Below, piece by piece: positions 28,484 to 38,005 of a stretch of 38,005 nt of DNA. Position 1 is the first letter of the stretch; each line of letters starts with the position of its first letter. A program made the position numbers and the translations under genes. Source of the stretch: Paramoeba atlantica (lineage: Eukaryota; Discosea); the NCBI GenBank assembly GCA_977017575.1, contig CDRNVI010000106.1:1-38005 (forward strand), read 5' to 3'. Below the pieces are notes generated by a model. The model did no database searches. It was given only the letters and a program-made list of their open reading frames with translations, and was not told where the DNA came from.

Positions 28484-29980
28484 CTTGTTGACTCTTACCG
28501 CTATCTGGGAAACATTCAGGATTCAGGCGTTTCTTCGCCAGTAAAAGACCGCTTAAGGCTCACCTGGGCCGCATTTCGGAAGCTCAAGGGCATTTGGGAC
28601 TCGCCACTGAGTGCATCAACAAAACTGCGTTTGTTTGATTGCCTCGTTTACCCAATCATGACCTTTGGTGCCGCTTCGCTTTCCATATCCAACAAAATGC
28701 TTCGGCAAACAGAAGTTGAGCTCAATATGATGCGAAGATTTTGCTGTAATTGTGCTAAATTGGACGAGTTTGGACACTGCTACCCTATCGAGTCACTTTA
28801 TTGCGGCACTCCTCGTTTCTCCACCGTACATCGCGTTAGTCGGGCTAAAATTGTTGGTCACATTCTAAGGCACTCATTCATGTTTCGAGATCTTATCCAG
28901 TGGAAATGCAGCGATAGGAAACGAAATCTCTCACCAAGCGAAGCTTGCTTTCACGATCTGGACATTACCGAAGAACAAGCCCTCGTATACGCTCAGGATC
29001 GAGATCACTGGAAAAAGTTATGTGAAGATTTAAAGGTAGCACTCGAACCGCTTCCGGATTACGAAAGACTCTCTTCTCCTAGATGGAAAAGTAAACATGC
29101 CCACGCCTTGAAGCAAGATACGCCTTACGATTTGCAATTTGTCGAAGAAAGTTCTGATCCTTTTCCATTAAAAGATGATGAGGTTCACTTCTATATTGAT
29201 GGTTCAGTCCGTGCCTTGCGGGTGACAAACGAGATCAGAGCAGGTGCTGGAATTGTTGTGCTTCAACGATGGACAACCGATAAATGTTTTTCCTTAACAT
29301 TAGATGTTGATAGTGCCGAGCAAGCTGAGGCTGAATCTTTTCGAGAGGCGCTTAAAAGAATACCGGACGGAGCAAAAGATATCGTAGTACACACAGATTC
29401 GTTCTATGTGTGGAACTTCTTTCATCACGTTCGCATCCGGAGACGGGTAATAGGGTATGACCGCGTCGTCAACAGAAACATTCTACAAGATATAGATCAT
29501 CAGGTGCGGAAACTAAAATCTCAGAATGTTAATTTGTATGTGTGCAAAGTTAAATCTCATAATGGGAACGAATATAACGACAAAGCTGATGTCTTGGCTC
29601 TTTCGGCGTCACGAAGGCCGTTAAAATCACAAGAGGCAAAGAGGTTGAAGACGACAAAAGCTCCTTCTTCTTCTTCTTCTGACCCAATATCCTCGCCAGA
29701 AGCGACACTCATATTGCGCCCAAGAAGGAATGTTGACACTATTTCATCCAAACGCAAGAATAACACTACTGCAAGTGGGGCTCTATCCAAAAAGGGTAGC
29801 TCACTGTCTGGAGAGCCTGGAGTGAAACCGTCTGAAAAAACGAATGCTATGATCCTGAGTAGGCCTGATGTCGGTAAAGAAAAAAGTTGCAAGGGAAATA
29901 GGGAGTCTGATAAGATCGTGGAAACAAAGGGAAAGAAGTCTCCCAAGAGAAAGAAGGCTTCACGAAAATTAGAACAGTAG
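28484..29980 (+). CDS. LINE RT-end/RNase H reading frame, copy 3
   Basis: Open throughout, protein identical to copy 1 over the part compared. Confidence 0.8.
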   Translation, partial: LVDSYRYLGNIQDSGVSSPVKDRLRLTWAAFRKLKGIWDSPLSASTKLRLFDCLVYPIMTFGAASLSISNKMLRQTEVELNMMRRFCCNCAKLDEFGHCYPIESLYCGTPRFSTVHRVSRAKIVGHILRHSFMFRDLIQWKCSDRKRNLSPSEACFHDLDITEEQALVYAQDRDHWKKLCEDLKVALEPLPDYERLSSPRWKSKHAHALKQDTPYDLQFVEESSDPFPLKDDEVHFYIDGSVRALRVTNEIRAGAGIVVLQRWTTDKCFSLTLDVDSAEQAEAESFREALKRIPDGAKDIVVHTDSFYVWNFFHHVRIRRRVIGYDRVVNRNILQDIDHQVRKLKSQNVNLYVCKVKSHNGNEYNDKADVLALSASRRPLKSQEAKRLKTTKAPSSSSSDPISSPEATLILRPRRNVDTISSKRKNNTTASGALSKKGSSLSGEPGVKPSEKTNAMILSRPDVGKEKSCKGNRESDKIVETKGKKSPKRKKASRKLEQ

Positions 29981-30031
29981 TATCTTTAATCGGTTTTTAA
30001 CCGATCTATTAGGATAGGATAGGATAGGAGG
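28484..30031 (+). mobile_element. LINE fragment, copy 3
   Basis: Same insert, with duplications at 28471-28483 and 30032-30044. Confidence 0.9.
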
Positions 30032-30660
30032 ATTGTAATAGTGTGGTGGAAAAACGTCGGTTTCACACGAAACTCGCATCCACCGTGCGACCCCATTCCG
30101 TGGAGAACGATCTTTGTTTTCTTCGATCGCACTGATTCCGTTAGATGCACAGAGCGTGATTTCACGTGAATCGAACAATTCCGCGAGATGTTTTACTTGG
30201 GGCAAAGCAGGGCAGCACATGAACAATGAAAACAGGACGCGCAATGGCGCGGAACACCTTCCACGTGACACCTTCCGAAACGCGTTCTGCACAATCCAGG
30301 TATAAAACAACGAATTTCTTCGCCCGGCCGTTGCAAAGACCCACCCCTTACCGATAGATTTCGTAGCTCTGCTCTAAACGTGAACGCATCGTGCTCAACC
30401 TCTCTTCCCGACTATGTCATCGCAAAAATTGTATGTGTCACTTCTGGGCCGTTCGCATGGGCATGTGTTGGGCACACTCAAACCCCCATTTCATTCATCA
30501 ATGCGACCTACGGTTGTGAATGTCGCCTTGCTTGGGGGGGGGGGGGGGGCTGTAAGGATCGTTAAGCGAGCGAAATCGGGGAGTTTCCATTATGACATGA
30601 ATTAGCAAGGTAAAGTGCACCGCTATGGACACACAAAATTCGAGACACACCACGACGGAA

Positions 30661-30741
30661 GCGTCCATACCCAAGTGGTTAAGGGGCCTGACTTGAAATC
30701 AGGTGTGTTCTCACGCGCAGGTTCGAACCCTGCTGGGCGCG
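30661..30741 (+). tRNA. tRNA-Ser(UGA), copy 12
   Basis: Identical to copy 1, with the T5 terminator retained. Confidence 0.95.
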
Positions 30742-31537
30742 TTTTTGCGATTCTCTTCGTTCACAATCGTGTGGCCGCTTTTGGGCGCGCGCGAGAGACG
30801 CAACGTGAATCGCAGAAGCAATGGTACATTTTAGGGTATTTTCTTTGCTGAAATGAAGTCTTTTTGGCCTGTGTAGCAGATGACGTTTTGGCGGCAGAGA
30901 CGGTGAATGGGTAGATGGCCGTGCGCGTGTCAAATGTAAAAGCCCGAAAAGTGTACCGCTTTTTAGCGCATCATATCTTAAAATTCAAAATGACGTCAGA
31001 TTTACCTCTTTCCGCCTGCACGGTGAAGGGGGGTTTTCAGATATCTCTGGACGCGACGTTTGCATGACTTCCGTGCATGGCGTGCGTCGATTGCGAAACG
31101 CCGAACCAGCAAGCTACACCTCCTGAGTGGTCGTGCTTCGCGCGATATTTTCTGTAGAGATAGAGTTTTTCCGTTAGTCAGTATGATTGCGAAACAAAAC
31201 GTGGGTTTCGCCAGTCCACTTTTTGTCCGTTCTTCCCTGAATCAAATCTTAAACAATTTTAACCCTTTCTAATTGATGAGCGTTCTGATCGCTCGTGCTT
31301 TGCTCTGATATTTGCTTTGGGCACTCTTTTCACATGATTTCACTGATACTATAAGACTTCCCCTCTTCTAACGCAAGAATTTGTTGTCATCGGACATTCT
31401 TTTAGTCAAATCAATGCTTGATTGCACAAGATTCCTGCATCTCAAGGGGGGGGGTTGTATTTCTCTACACCTCTTTCACTTTTCACCTGCTCTTCCAAGC
31501 AACAGGGTCACAGGGCGCGCGCGTATTGTAATAGTGT

Positions 31538-33034
31538 CTTGTTGACTCTTACCGCTATCTGGGAAACATTCAGGATTCAGGCGTTTCTTCGCCAGTAAAA
31601 GACCGCTTAAGGCTCACCTGGGCCGCATTTCGGAAGCTCAAGGGCATTTGGGACTCGCCACTGAGTGCATCAACAAAACTGCGTTTGTTTGATTGCCTCG
31701 TTTACCCAATCATGACCTTTGGTGCCGCTTCGCTTTCCATATCCAACAAAATGCTTCGGCAAACAGAAGTTGAGCTCAATATGATGCGAAGATTTTGCTG
31801 TAATTGTGCTAAATTGGACGAGTTTGGACACTGCTACCCTATCGAGTCACTTTATTGCGGCACTCCTCGTTTCTCCACCGTACATCGCGTTAGTCGGGCT
31901 AAAATTGTTGGTCACATTCTAAGGCACTCATTCATGTTTCGAGATCTTATCCAGTGGAAATGCAGCGATAGGAAACGAAATCTCTCACCAAGCGAAGCTT
32001 GCTTTCACGATCTGGACATTACCGAAGAACAAGCCCTCGTATACGCTCAGGATCGAGATCACTGGAAAAAGTTATGTGAAGATTTAAAGGTAGCACTCGA
32101 ACCGCTTCCGGATTACGAAAGACTCTCTTCTCCTAGATGGAAAAGTAAACATGCCCACGCCTTGAAGCAAGATACGCCTTACGATTTGCAATTTGTCGAA
32201 GAAAGTTCTGATCCTTTTCCATTAAAAGATGATGAGGTTCACTTCTATATTGATGGTTCAGTCCGTGCCTTGCGGGTGACAAACGAGATCAGAGCAGGTG
32301 CTGGAATTGTTGTGCTTCAACGATGGACAACCGATAAATGTTTTTCCTTAACATTAGATGTTGATAGTGCCGAGCAAGCTGAGGCTGAATCTTTTCGAGA
32401 GGCGCTTAAAAGAATACCGGACGGAGCAAAAGATATCGTAGTACACACAGATTCGTTCTATGTGTGGAACTTCTTTCATCACGTTCGCATCCGGAGACGG
32501 GTAATAGGGTATGACCGCGTCGTCAACAGAAACATTCTACAAGATATAGATCATCAGGTGCGGAAACTAAAATCTCAGAATGTTAATTTGTATGTGTGCA
32601 AAGTTAAATCTCATAATGGGAACGAATATAACGACAAAGCTGATGTCTTGGCTCTTTCGGCGTCACGAAGGCCGTTAAAATCACAAGAGGCAAAGAGGTT
32701 GAAGACGACAAAAGCTCCTTCTTCTTCTTCTTCTGACCCAATATCCTCGCCAGAAGCGACACTCATATTGCGCCCAAGAAGGAATGTTGACACTATTTCA
32801 TCCAAACGCAAGAATAACACTACTGCAAGTGGGGCTCTATCCAAAAAGGGTAGCTCACTGTCTGGAGAGCCTGGAGTGAAACCGTCTGAAAAAACGAATG
32901 CTATGATCCTGAGTAGGCCTGATGTCGGTAAAGAAAAAAGTTGCAAGGGAAATAGGGAGTCTGATAAGATCGTGGAAACAAAGGGAAAGAAGTCTCCCAA
33001 GAGAAAGAAGGCTTCACGAAAATTAGAACAGTAG
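31538..33034 (+). CDS. LINE RT-end/RNase H reading frame, copy 4
   Basis: Open throughout, protein identical to copy 1 over the part compared. Confidence 0.8.
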   Translation, partial: LVDSYRYLGNIQDSGVSSPVKDRLRLTWAAFRKLKGIWDSPLSASTKLRLFDCLVYPIMTFGAASLSISNKMLRQTEVELNMMRRFCCNCAKLDEFGHCYPIESLYCGTPRFSTVHRVSRAKIVGHILRHSFMFRDLIQWKCSDRKRNLSPSEACFHDLDITEEQALVYAQDRDHWKKLCEDLKVALEPLPDYERLSSPRWKSKHAHALKQDTPYDLQFVEESSDPFPLKDDEVHFYIDGSVRALRVTNEIRAGAGIVVLQRWTTDKCFSLTLDVDSAEQAEAESFREALKRIPDGAKDIVVHTDSFYVWNFFHHVRIRRRVIGYDRVVNRNILQDIDHQVRKLKSQNVNLYVCKVKSHNGNEYNDKADVLALSASRRPLKSQEAKRLKTTKAPSSSSSDPISSPEATLILRPRRNVDTISSKRKNNTTASGALSKKGSSLSGEPGVKPSEKTNAMILSRPDVGKEKSCKGNRESDKIVETKGKKSPKRKKASRKLEQ

Positions 33035-33085
33035 TATCTTTAATCGGTTTTTAACCGATCTATTAGGATAGGATAGGATAGGAGG
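31538..33085 (+). mobile_element. LINE fragment, copy 4
   Basis: Same insert, with duplications at 31525-31537 and 33086-33098. Confidence 0.9.
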
Positions 33086-33715
33086 ATTGTAATAGTGTGG
33101 TGGAAAAACGTCGGTTTCACACGAAACTCGCATCCACCGTGCGACCCCATTCCGTGGAGAACGATCTTTGTTTTCTTCGATCGCACTGATTCCGTTAGAT
33201 GCACAGAGCGTGATTTCACGTGAATCGAACAATTCCGCGAGATGTTTTACTTGGGGCAAAGCAGGGCAGCACATGAACAATGAAAACAGGACGCGCAATG
33301 GCGCGGAACACCTTCCACGTGACACCTTCCGAAACGCGTTCTGCACAATCCAGGTATAAAACAACGAATTTCTTCGCCCGGCCGTTGCAAAGACCCACCC
33401 CTTACCGATAGATTTCGTAGCTCTGCTCTAAACGTGAACGCATCGTGCTCAACCTCTCTTCCCGACTATGTCATCGCAAAAATTGTATGTGTCACTTCTG
33501 GGCCGTTCGCATGGGCATGTGTTGGGCACACTCAAACCCCCATTTCATTCATCAATGCGACCTACGGTTGTGAATGTCGCCTTGCTTGGGGGGGGGGGGG
33601 GGGGCTGTAAGGATCGTTAAGCGAGCGAAATCGGGGAGTTTCCATTATGACATGAATTAGCAAGGTAAAGTGCACCGCTATGGACACACAAAATTCGAGA
33701 CACACCACGACGGAA

Positions 33716-33796
33716 GCGTCCATACCCAAGTGGTTAAGGGGCCTGACTTGAAATCAGGTGTGTTCTCACGCGCAGGTTCGAACCCTGCTGGGCGCG
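33716..33796 (+). tRNA. tRNA-Ser(UGA), copy 13
   Basis: Identical to copy 1, with the T5 terminator retained. Confidence 0.95.
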
Positions 33797-34592
33797 TTTT
33801 TGCGATTCTCTTCGTTCACAATCGTGTGGCCGCTTTTGGGCGCGCGCGAGAGACGCAACGTGAATCGCAGAAGCAATGGTACATTTTAGGGTATTTTCTT
33901 TGCTGAAATGAAGTCTTTTTGGCCTGTGTAGCAGATGACGTTTTGGCGGCAGAGACGGTGAATGGGTAGATGGCCGTGCGCGTGTCAAATGTAAAAGCCC
34001 GAAAAGTGTACCGCTTTTTAGCGCATCATATCTTAAAATTCAAAATGACGTCAGATTTACCTCTTTCCGCCTGCACGGTGAAGGGGGGTTTTCAGATATC
34101 TCTGGACGCGACGTTTGCATGACTTCCGTGCATGGCGTGCGTCGATTGCGAAACGCCGAACCAGCAAGCTACACCTCCTGAGTGGTCGTGCTTCGCGCGA
34201 TATTTTCTGTAGAGATAGAGTTTTTCCGTTAGTCAGTATGATTGCGAAACAAAACGTGGGTTTCGCCAGTCCACTTTTTGTCCGTTCTTCCCTGAATCAA
34301 ATCTTAAACAATTTTAACCCTTTCTAATTGATGAGCGTTCTGATCGCTCGTGCTTTGCTCTGATATTTGCTTTGGGCACTCTTTTCACATGATTTCACTG
34401 ATACTATAAGACTTCCCCTCTTCTAACGCAAGAATTTGTTGTCATCGGACATTCTTTTAGTCAAATCAATGCTTGATTGCACAAGCTTCCTGCATCTCAA
34501 GGGGGGGGGTTGTATTTCTCTACACCTCTTTCACTTTTCACCTGCTCTTCCAAGCAACAGGGTCACAGGGCGCGCGCGTATTGTAATAGTGT

Positions 34593-36089
34593 CTTGTTGA
34601 CTCTTACCGCTATCTGGGAAACATTCAGGATTCAGGCGTTTCTTCGCCAGTAAAAGACCGCTTAAGGCTCACCTGGGCCGCATTTCGGAAGCTCAAGGGC
34701 ATTTGGGACTCGCCACTGAGTGCATCAACAAAACTGCGTTTGTTTGATTGCCTCGTTTACCCAATCATGACCTTTGGTGCCGCTTCGCTTTCCATATCCA
34801 ACAAAATGCTTCGGCAAACAGAAGTTGAGCTCAATATGATGCGAAGATTTTGCTGTAATTGTGCTAAATTGGACGAGTTTGGACACTGCTACCCTATCGA
34901 GTCACTTTATTGCGGCACTCCTCGTTTCTCCACCGTACATCGCGTTAGTCGGGCTAAAATTGTTGGTCACATTCTAAGGCACTCATTCATGTTTCGAGAT
35001 CTTATCCAGTGGAAATGCAGCGATAGGAAACGAAATCTCTCACCAAGCGAAGCTTGCTTTCACGATCTGGACATTACCGAAGAACAAGCCCTCGTATACG
35101 CTCAGGATCGAGATCACTGGAAAAAGTTATGTGAAGATTTAAAGGTAGCACTCGAACCGCTTCCGGATTACGAAAGACTCTCTTCTCCTAGATGGAAAAG
35201 TAAACATGCCCACGCCTTGAAGCAAGATACGCCTTACGATTTGCAATTTGTCGAAGAAAGTTCTGATCCTTTTCCATTAAAAGATGATGAGGTTCACTTC
35301 TATATTGATGGTTCAGTCCGTGCCTTGCGGGTGACAAACGAGATCAGAGCAGGTGCTGGAATTGTTGTGCTTCAACGATGGACAACCGATAAATGTTTTT
35401 CCTTAACATTAGATGTTGATAGTGCCGAGCAAGCTGAGGCTGAATCTTTTCGAGAGGCGCTTAAAAGAATACCGGACGGAGCAAAAGATATCGTAGTACA
35501 CACAGATTCGTTCTATGTGTGGAACTTCTTTCATCACGTTCGCATCCGGAGACGGGTAATAGGGTATGACCGCGTCGTCAACAGAAACATTCTACAAGAT
35601 ATAGATCATCAGGTGCGGAAACTAAAATCTCAGAATGTTAATTTGTATGTGTGCAAAGTTAAATCTCATAATGGGAACGAATATAACGACAAAGCTGATG
35701 TCTTGGCTCTTTCGGCGTCACGAAGGCCGTTAAAATCACAAGAGGCAAAGAGGTTGAAGACGACAAAAGCTCCTTCTTCTTCTTCTTCTGACCCAATATC
35801 CTCGCCAGAAGCGACACTCATATTGCGCCCAAGAAGGAATGTTGACACTATTTCATCCAAACGCAAGAATAACACTACTGCAAGTGGGGCTCTATCCAAA
35901 AAGGGTAGCTCACTGTCTGGAGAGCCTGGAGTGAAACCGTCTGAAAAAACGAATGCTATGATCCTGAGTAGGCCTGATGTCGGTAAAGAAAAAAGTTGCA
36001 AGGGAAATAGGGAGTCTGATAAGATCGTGGAAACAAAGGGAAAGAAGTCTCCCAAGAGAAAGAAGGCTTCACGAAAATTAGAACAGTAG
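34593..36089 (+). CDS. LINE RT-end/RNase H reading frame, copy 5
   Basis: Open throughout, protein identical to copy 1 over the part compared. Confidence 0.8.
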   Translation, partial: LVDSYRYLGNIQDSGVSSPVKDRLRLTWAAFRKLKGIWDSPLSASTKLRLFDCLVYPIMTFGAASLSISNKMLRQTEVELNMMRRFCCNCAKLDEFGHCYPIESLYCGTPRFSTVHRVSRAKIVGHILRHSFMFRDLIQWKCSDRKRNLSPSEACFHDLDITEEQALVYAQDRDHWKKLCEDLKVALEPLPDYERLSSPRWKSKHAHALKQDTPYDLQFVEESSDPFPLKDDEVHFYIDGSVRALRVTNEIRAGAGIVVLQRWTTDKCFSLTLDVDSAEQAEAESFREALKRIPDGAKDIVVHTDSFYVWNFFHHVRIRRRVIGYDRVVNRNILQDIDHQVRKLKSQNVNLYVCKVKSHNGNEYNDKADVLALSASRRPLKSQEAKRLKTTKAPSSSSSDPISSPEATLILRPRRNVDTISSKRKNNTTASGALSKKGSSLSGEPGVKPSEKTNAMILSRPDVGKEKSCKGNRESDKIVETKGKKSPKRKKASRKLEQ

Positions 36090-36140
36090 TATCTTTAATC
36101 GGTTTTTAACCGATCTATTAGGATAGGATAGGATAGGAGG
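34593..36140 (+). mobile_element. LINE fragment, copy 5
   Basis: Same insert, with duplications at 34580-34592 and 36141-36153. Confidence 0.9.
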
Positions 36141-36767
36141 ATTGTAATAGTGTGGTGGAAAAACGTCGGTTTCACACGAAACTCGCATCCACCGTGCGAC
36201 CCCATTCCGTGGAGAACGATCTTTGTTTTCTTCGATCGCACTGATTCCGTTAGATGCACAGAGCGTGATTTCACGTGAATCGAACAATTCCGCGAGATGT
36301 TTTACTTGGGGCAAAGCAGGGCAGCACATGAACAATGAAAACAGGACGCGCAATGGCGCGGAACACCTTCCACGTGACACCTTCCGAAACGCGTTCTGCA
36401 CAATCCAGGTATAAAACAACGAATTTCTTCGCCCGGCCGTTGCAAAGACCCACCCCTTACCGATAGATTTCGTAGCTCTGCTCTAAACGTGAACGCATCG
36501 TGCTCAACCTCTCTTCCCGACTATGTCATCGCAAAAATTGTATGTGTCACTTCTGGGCCGTTCGCATGGGCATGTGTTGGGCACACTCAAACCCCCATTT
36601 CATTCATCAATGCGACCTACGGTTGTGAATGTCGCCTTGCTTGGGGGGGGGGGGGGCTGTAAGGATCGTTAAGCGAGCGAAATCGGGGAGTTTCCATTAT
36701 GACATGAATTAGCAAGGTAAAGTGCACCGCTATGGACACACAAAATTCGAGACACACCACGACGGAA

Positions 36768-36848
36768 GCGTCCATACCCAAGTGGTTAAGGGGCCTGACT
36801 TGAAATCAGGTGTGTTCTCACGCGCAGGTTCGAACCCTGCTGGGCGCG
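36768..36848 (+). tRNA. tRNA-Ser(UGA), copy 14
   Basis: Identical to copy 1; the last tRNA in the window. Confidence 0.95.
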
Positions 36849-38005
36849 TTTTTGCGATTCTCTTCGTTCACAATCGTGTGGCCGCTTTTGGGCGCGCGCG
36901 AGAGACGCAACGTGAATCGCAGAAGCAATGGTACATTTTAGGGTATTTTCTTTGCTGAAATGAAGTCTTTTTGGCCTGTGTAGCAGATGACGTTTTGGCG
37001 GCAGAGACGGTGAATGGGTAGATGGCCGTGCGCGTGTCAAATGTAAAAGCCCGAAAAGTGTACCGCTTTTTAGCGCATCATATCTTAAAATTCAAAATGA
37101 CGTCAGATTTACCTCTTTCCGCCTGCACGGTGAAGGGGGGTTTTCAGATATCTCTGGACGCGACGTTTGCATGACTTCCGTGCATGGCGTGCGTCGATTG
37201 CGAAACGCCGAACCAGCAAGCTACACCTCCTGAGTGGTCGTGCTTCGCGCGATATTTTCTGTAGAGATAGAGTTTTTCCGTTAGTCAGTATGATTGCGAA
37301 ACAAAACGTGGGTTTCGCCAGTCCACTTTTTGTCCGTTCTTCCCTGAATCAAATCTTAAACAATTTTAACCCTTTCTAATTGATGAGCGTTCTGATCGCT
37401 CGTGCTTTGCTCTGATATTTGCTTTGGGCACTCTTTTCACATGATTTCACTGATACTATAAGACTTCCCCTCTTCTAACGCAAGAATTTGTTGTCATCGG
37501 ACATTCTTTTAGTCAAATCAATGCTTGATTGCACAAGCTTCCTGCATCTCAAGGGGGGGGTTGTATTTCTCTACACCTCTTTCACTTTTCACCTGCTCTT
37601 CCAAGCAACAGGGTCACAGGGCGCGCGCGTATTGTAATAGTGTCTTGTTGACTCTTACCGCTATCTGGGAAACATTCAGGATTCAGGCGTTTCTTCGCCA
37701 GTAAAAGACCGCTTAAGGCTCACCTGGGCCGCATTTCGGAAGCTCAAGGGCATTTGGGACTCGCCACTGAGTGCATCAACAAAACTGCGTTTGTTTGATT
37801 GCCTCGTTTACCCAATCATGACCTTTGGTGCCGCTTCGCTTTCCATATCCAACAAAATGCTTCGGCAAACAGAAGTTGAGCTCAATATGATGCGAAGATT
37901 TTGCTGTAATTGTGCTAAATTGGACGAGTTTGGACACTGCTACCCTATCGAGTCACTTTATTGCGGCACTCCTCGTTTCTCCACCGTACATCGCGTTAGT
38001 CGGGC
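36843..38005 (+). repeat. Array unit 15 (partial, LINE-bearing)
   Basis: Runs off the right edge inside the LINE. The second G tract at 37553-37560 has 8 G, against 9 in every other unit. Confidence 0.9.
37644..38005 (+). mobile_element. LINE fragment, copy 6 (cut by window end)
   Basis: The first 362 bp of the same insert after ATTGTAATAGTGT at 37631-37643. The reading frame is open to the edge. Confidence 0.9.

Larger units (their letters stand above)
27682..30735 (+). repeat. Array unit 12 (LINE-bearing)
   Basis: 3054 bp, 16-G tract; shared T at 30491. Confidence 0.9.
30736..33790 (+). repeat. Array unit 13 (LINE-bearing)
   Basis: 3055 bp with the longest G tract (17). It has a private C-to-A change at 31431 and the shared T at 33545. 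Confidence 0.9.
33791..36842 (+). repeat. Array unit 14 (LINE-bearing)
   Basis: 3052 bp, 14-G tract; shared T at 36600. Confidence 0.9.
8171..38005 (+). repeat. Tandem array of tRNA-Ser units: nine short, then six LINE-bearing (last one partial)
   Basis: Head-to-tail array on one strand. Short units are 1477 bp plus a variable G tract (1488-1492 bp); long units are 3038 bp plus the same tract (3050-3055 bp), the extra 1561 bp being a LINE fragment and its target duplication. The copies are nearly identical; differences seen by eye are a few single bases, the G tract, a 2-nt tRNA deletion and one G in the last unit. Apart from the tRNA, the 1.4-kb spacer shows no convincing gene: short open frames occur on both strands but without recognisable domains. 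The array extends beyond the right edge. Confidence 0.95.

Noticed and set aside
8495-38005. Short open frames of 60-106 codons repeated in each array unit on both strands
   Set aside because: No recognisable domains, heavy mutual overlap, and some run through the tRNA gene; their repetition only reflects the tandem array.
8171-38005. CRISPR array or bacterial repeat locus
   Set aside because: The repeated unit is 1.5-3 kb with a eukaryotic-type tRNA gene, and there are no short repeats with unique spacers.

Overview
The window is a chimera of two unrelated kinds of DNA joined near position 8170. Bases 1-8170 look bacterial: AT-rich, intron-free genes all on the + strand, packed as an operon with ATGA-type stop/start overlaps and Shine-Dalgarno sequences. 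Bases 8171-38005 look eukaryotic: a head-to-tail array of a 1.49-kb unit, each carrying a tRNA-Ser(UGA) gene with no encoded CCA and a T5 Pol III terminator. Part of the array carries an inserted non-LTR retrotransposon (LINE) fragment. I cannot name either organism; the bacterial part could be gammaproteobacterial, but that is only an impression.

Bacterial part (1-8170), in order: the C-terminal end of a type III PLP-dependent decarboxylase; a free-standing acyl/peptidyl carrier protein; a divergent KAS III-like protein; an acyl-CoA-dehydrogenase-like protein split over two frames; a full acyl-CoA dehydrogenase-type flavoprotein; a MATE transporter with one frameshift; an acyl-AMP ligase; a free-standing amino-acid adenylating enzyme; and a second KAS III-like gene cut off at the junction after about 208 residues. 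Together they look like a small-molecule pathway. An amino or carboxylic acid is activated, loaded on the carrier protein, oxidised while tethered (as in prolyl-carrier-protein oxidation to pyrrole), transferred or condensed by KAS III-like enzymes, and exported by the MATE protein. The product cannot be deduced.

Eukaryotic part: units 1-9 (8171-21579) are 1488-1492 bp. Units 10-14 (21580-36842) are 3050-3055 bp, and unit 15 runs off the window. The long units carry the same 1548-bp 5'-truncated LINE fragment at the same site, flanked by the same 13-bp target duplication, so one insertion was followed by amplification of the composite unit. The fragment keeps an open 498-codon frame (end of the reverse transcriptase, an RNase H domain with all four acidic residues, and a basic tail). 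The unit-to-unit length differences are explained by one poly-G tract (11-17 G) plus a 2-nt deletion in one tRNA; the partial last unit is also one G shorter in a second tract. Base differences between units are very few.

The central question is whether the junction is real (bacterial DNA inserted into or beside a eukaryotic tRNA array) or an assembly artefact between a symbiont or contaminant and a host repeat. The sequence alone does not decide. The 6-bp overlap GGCGCG at the join fits either end-joining or a chimera.
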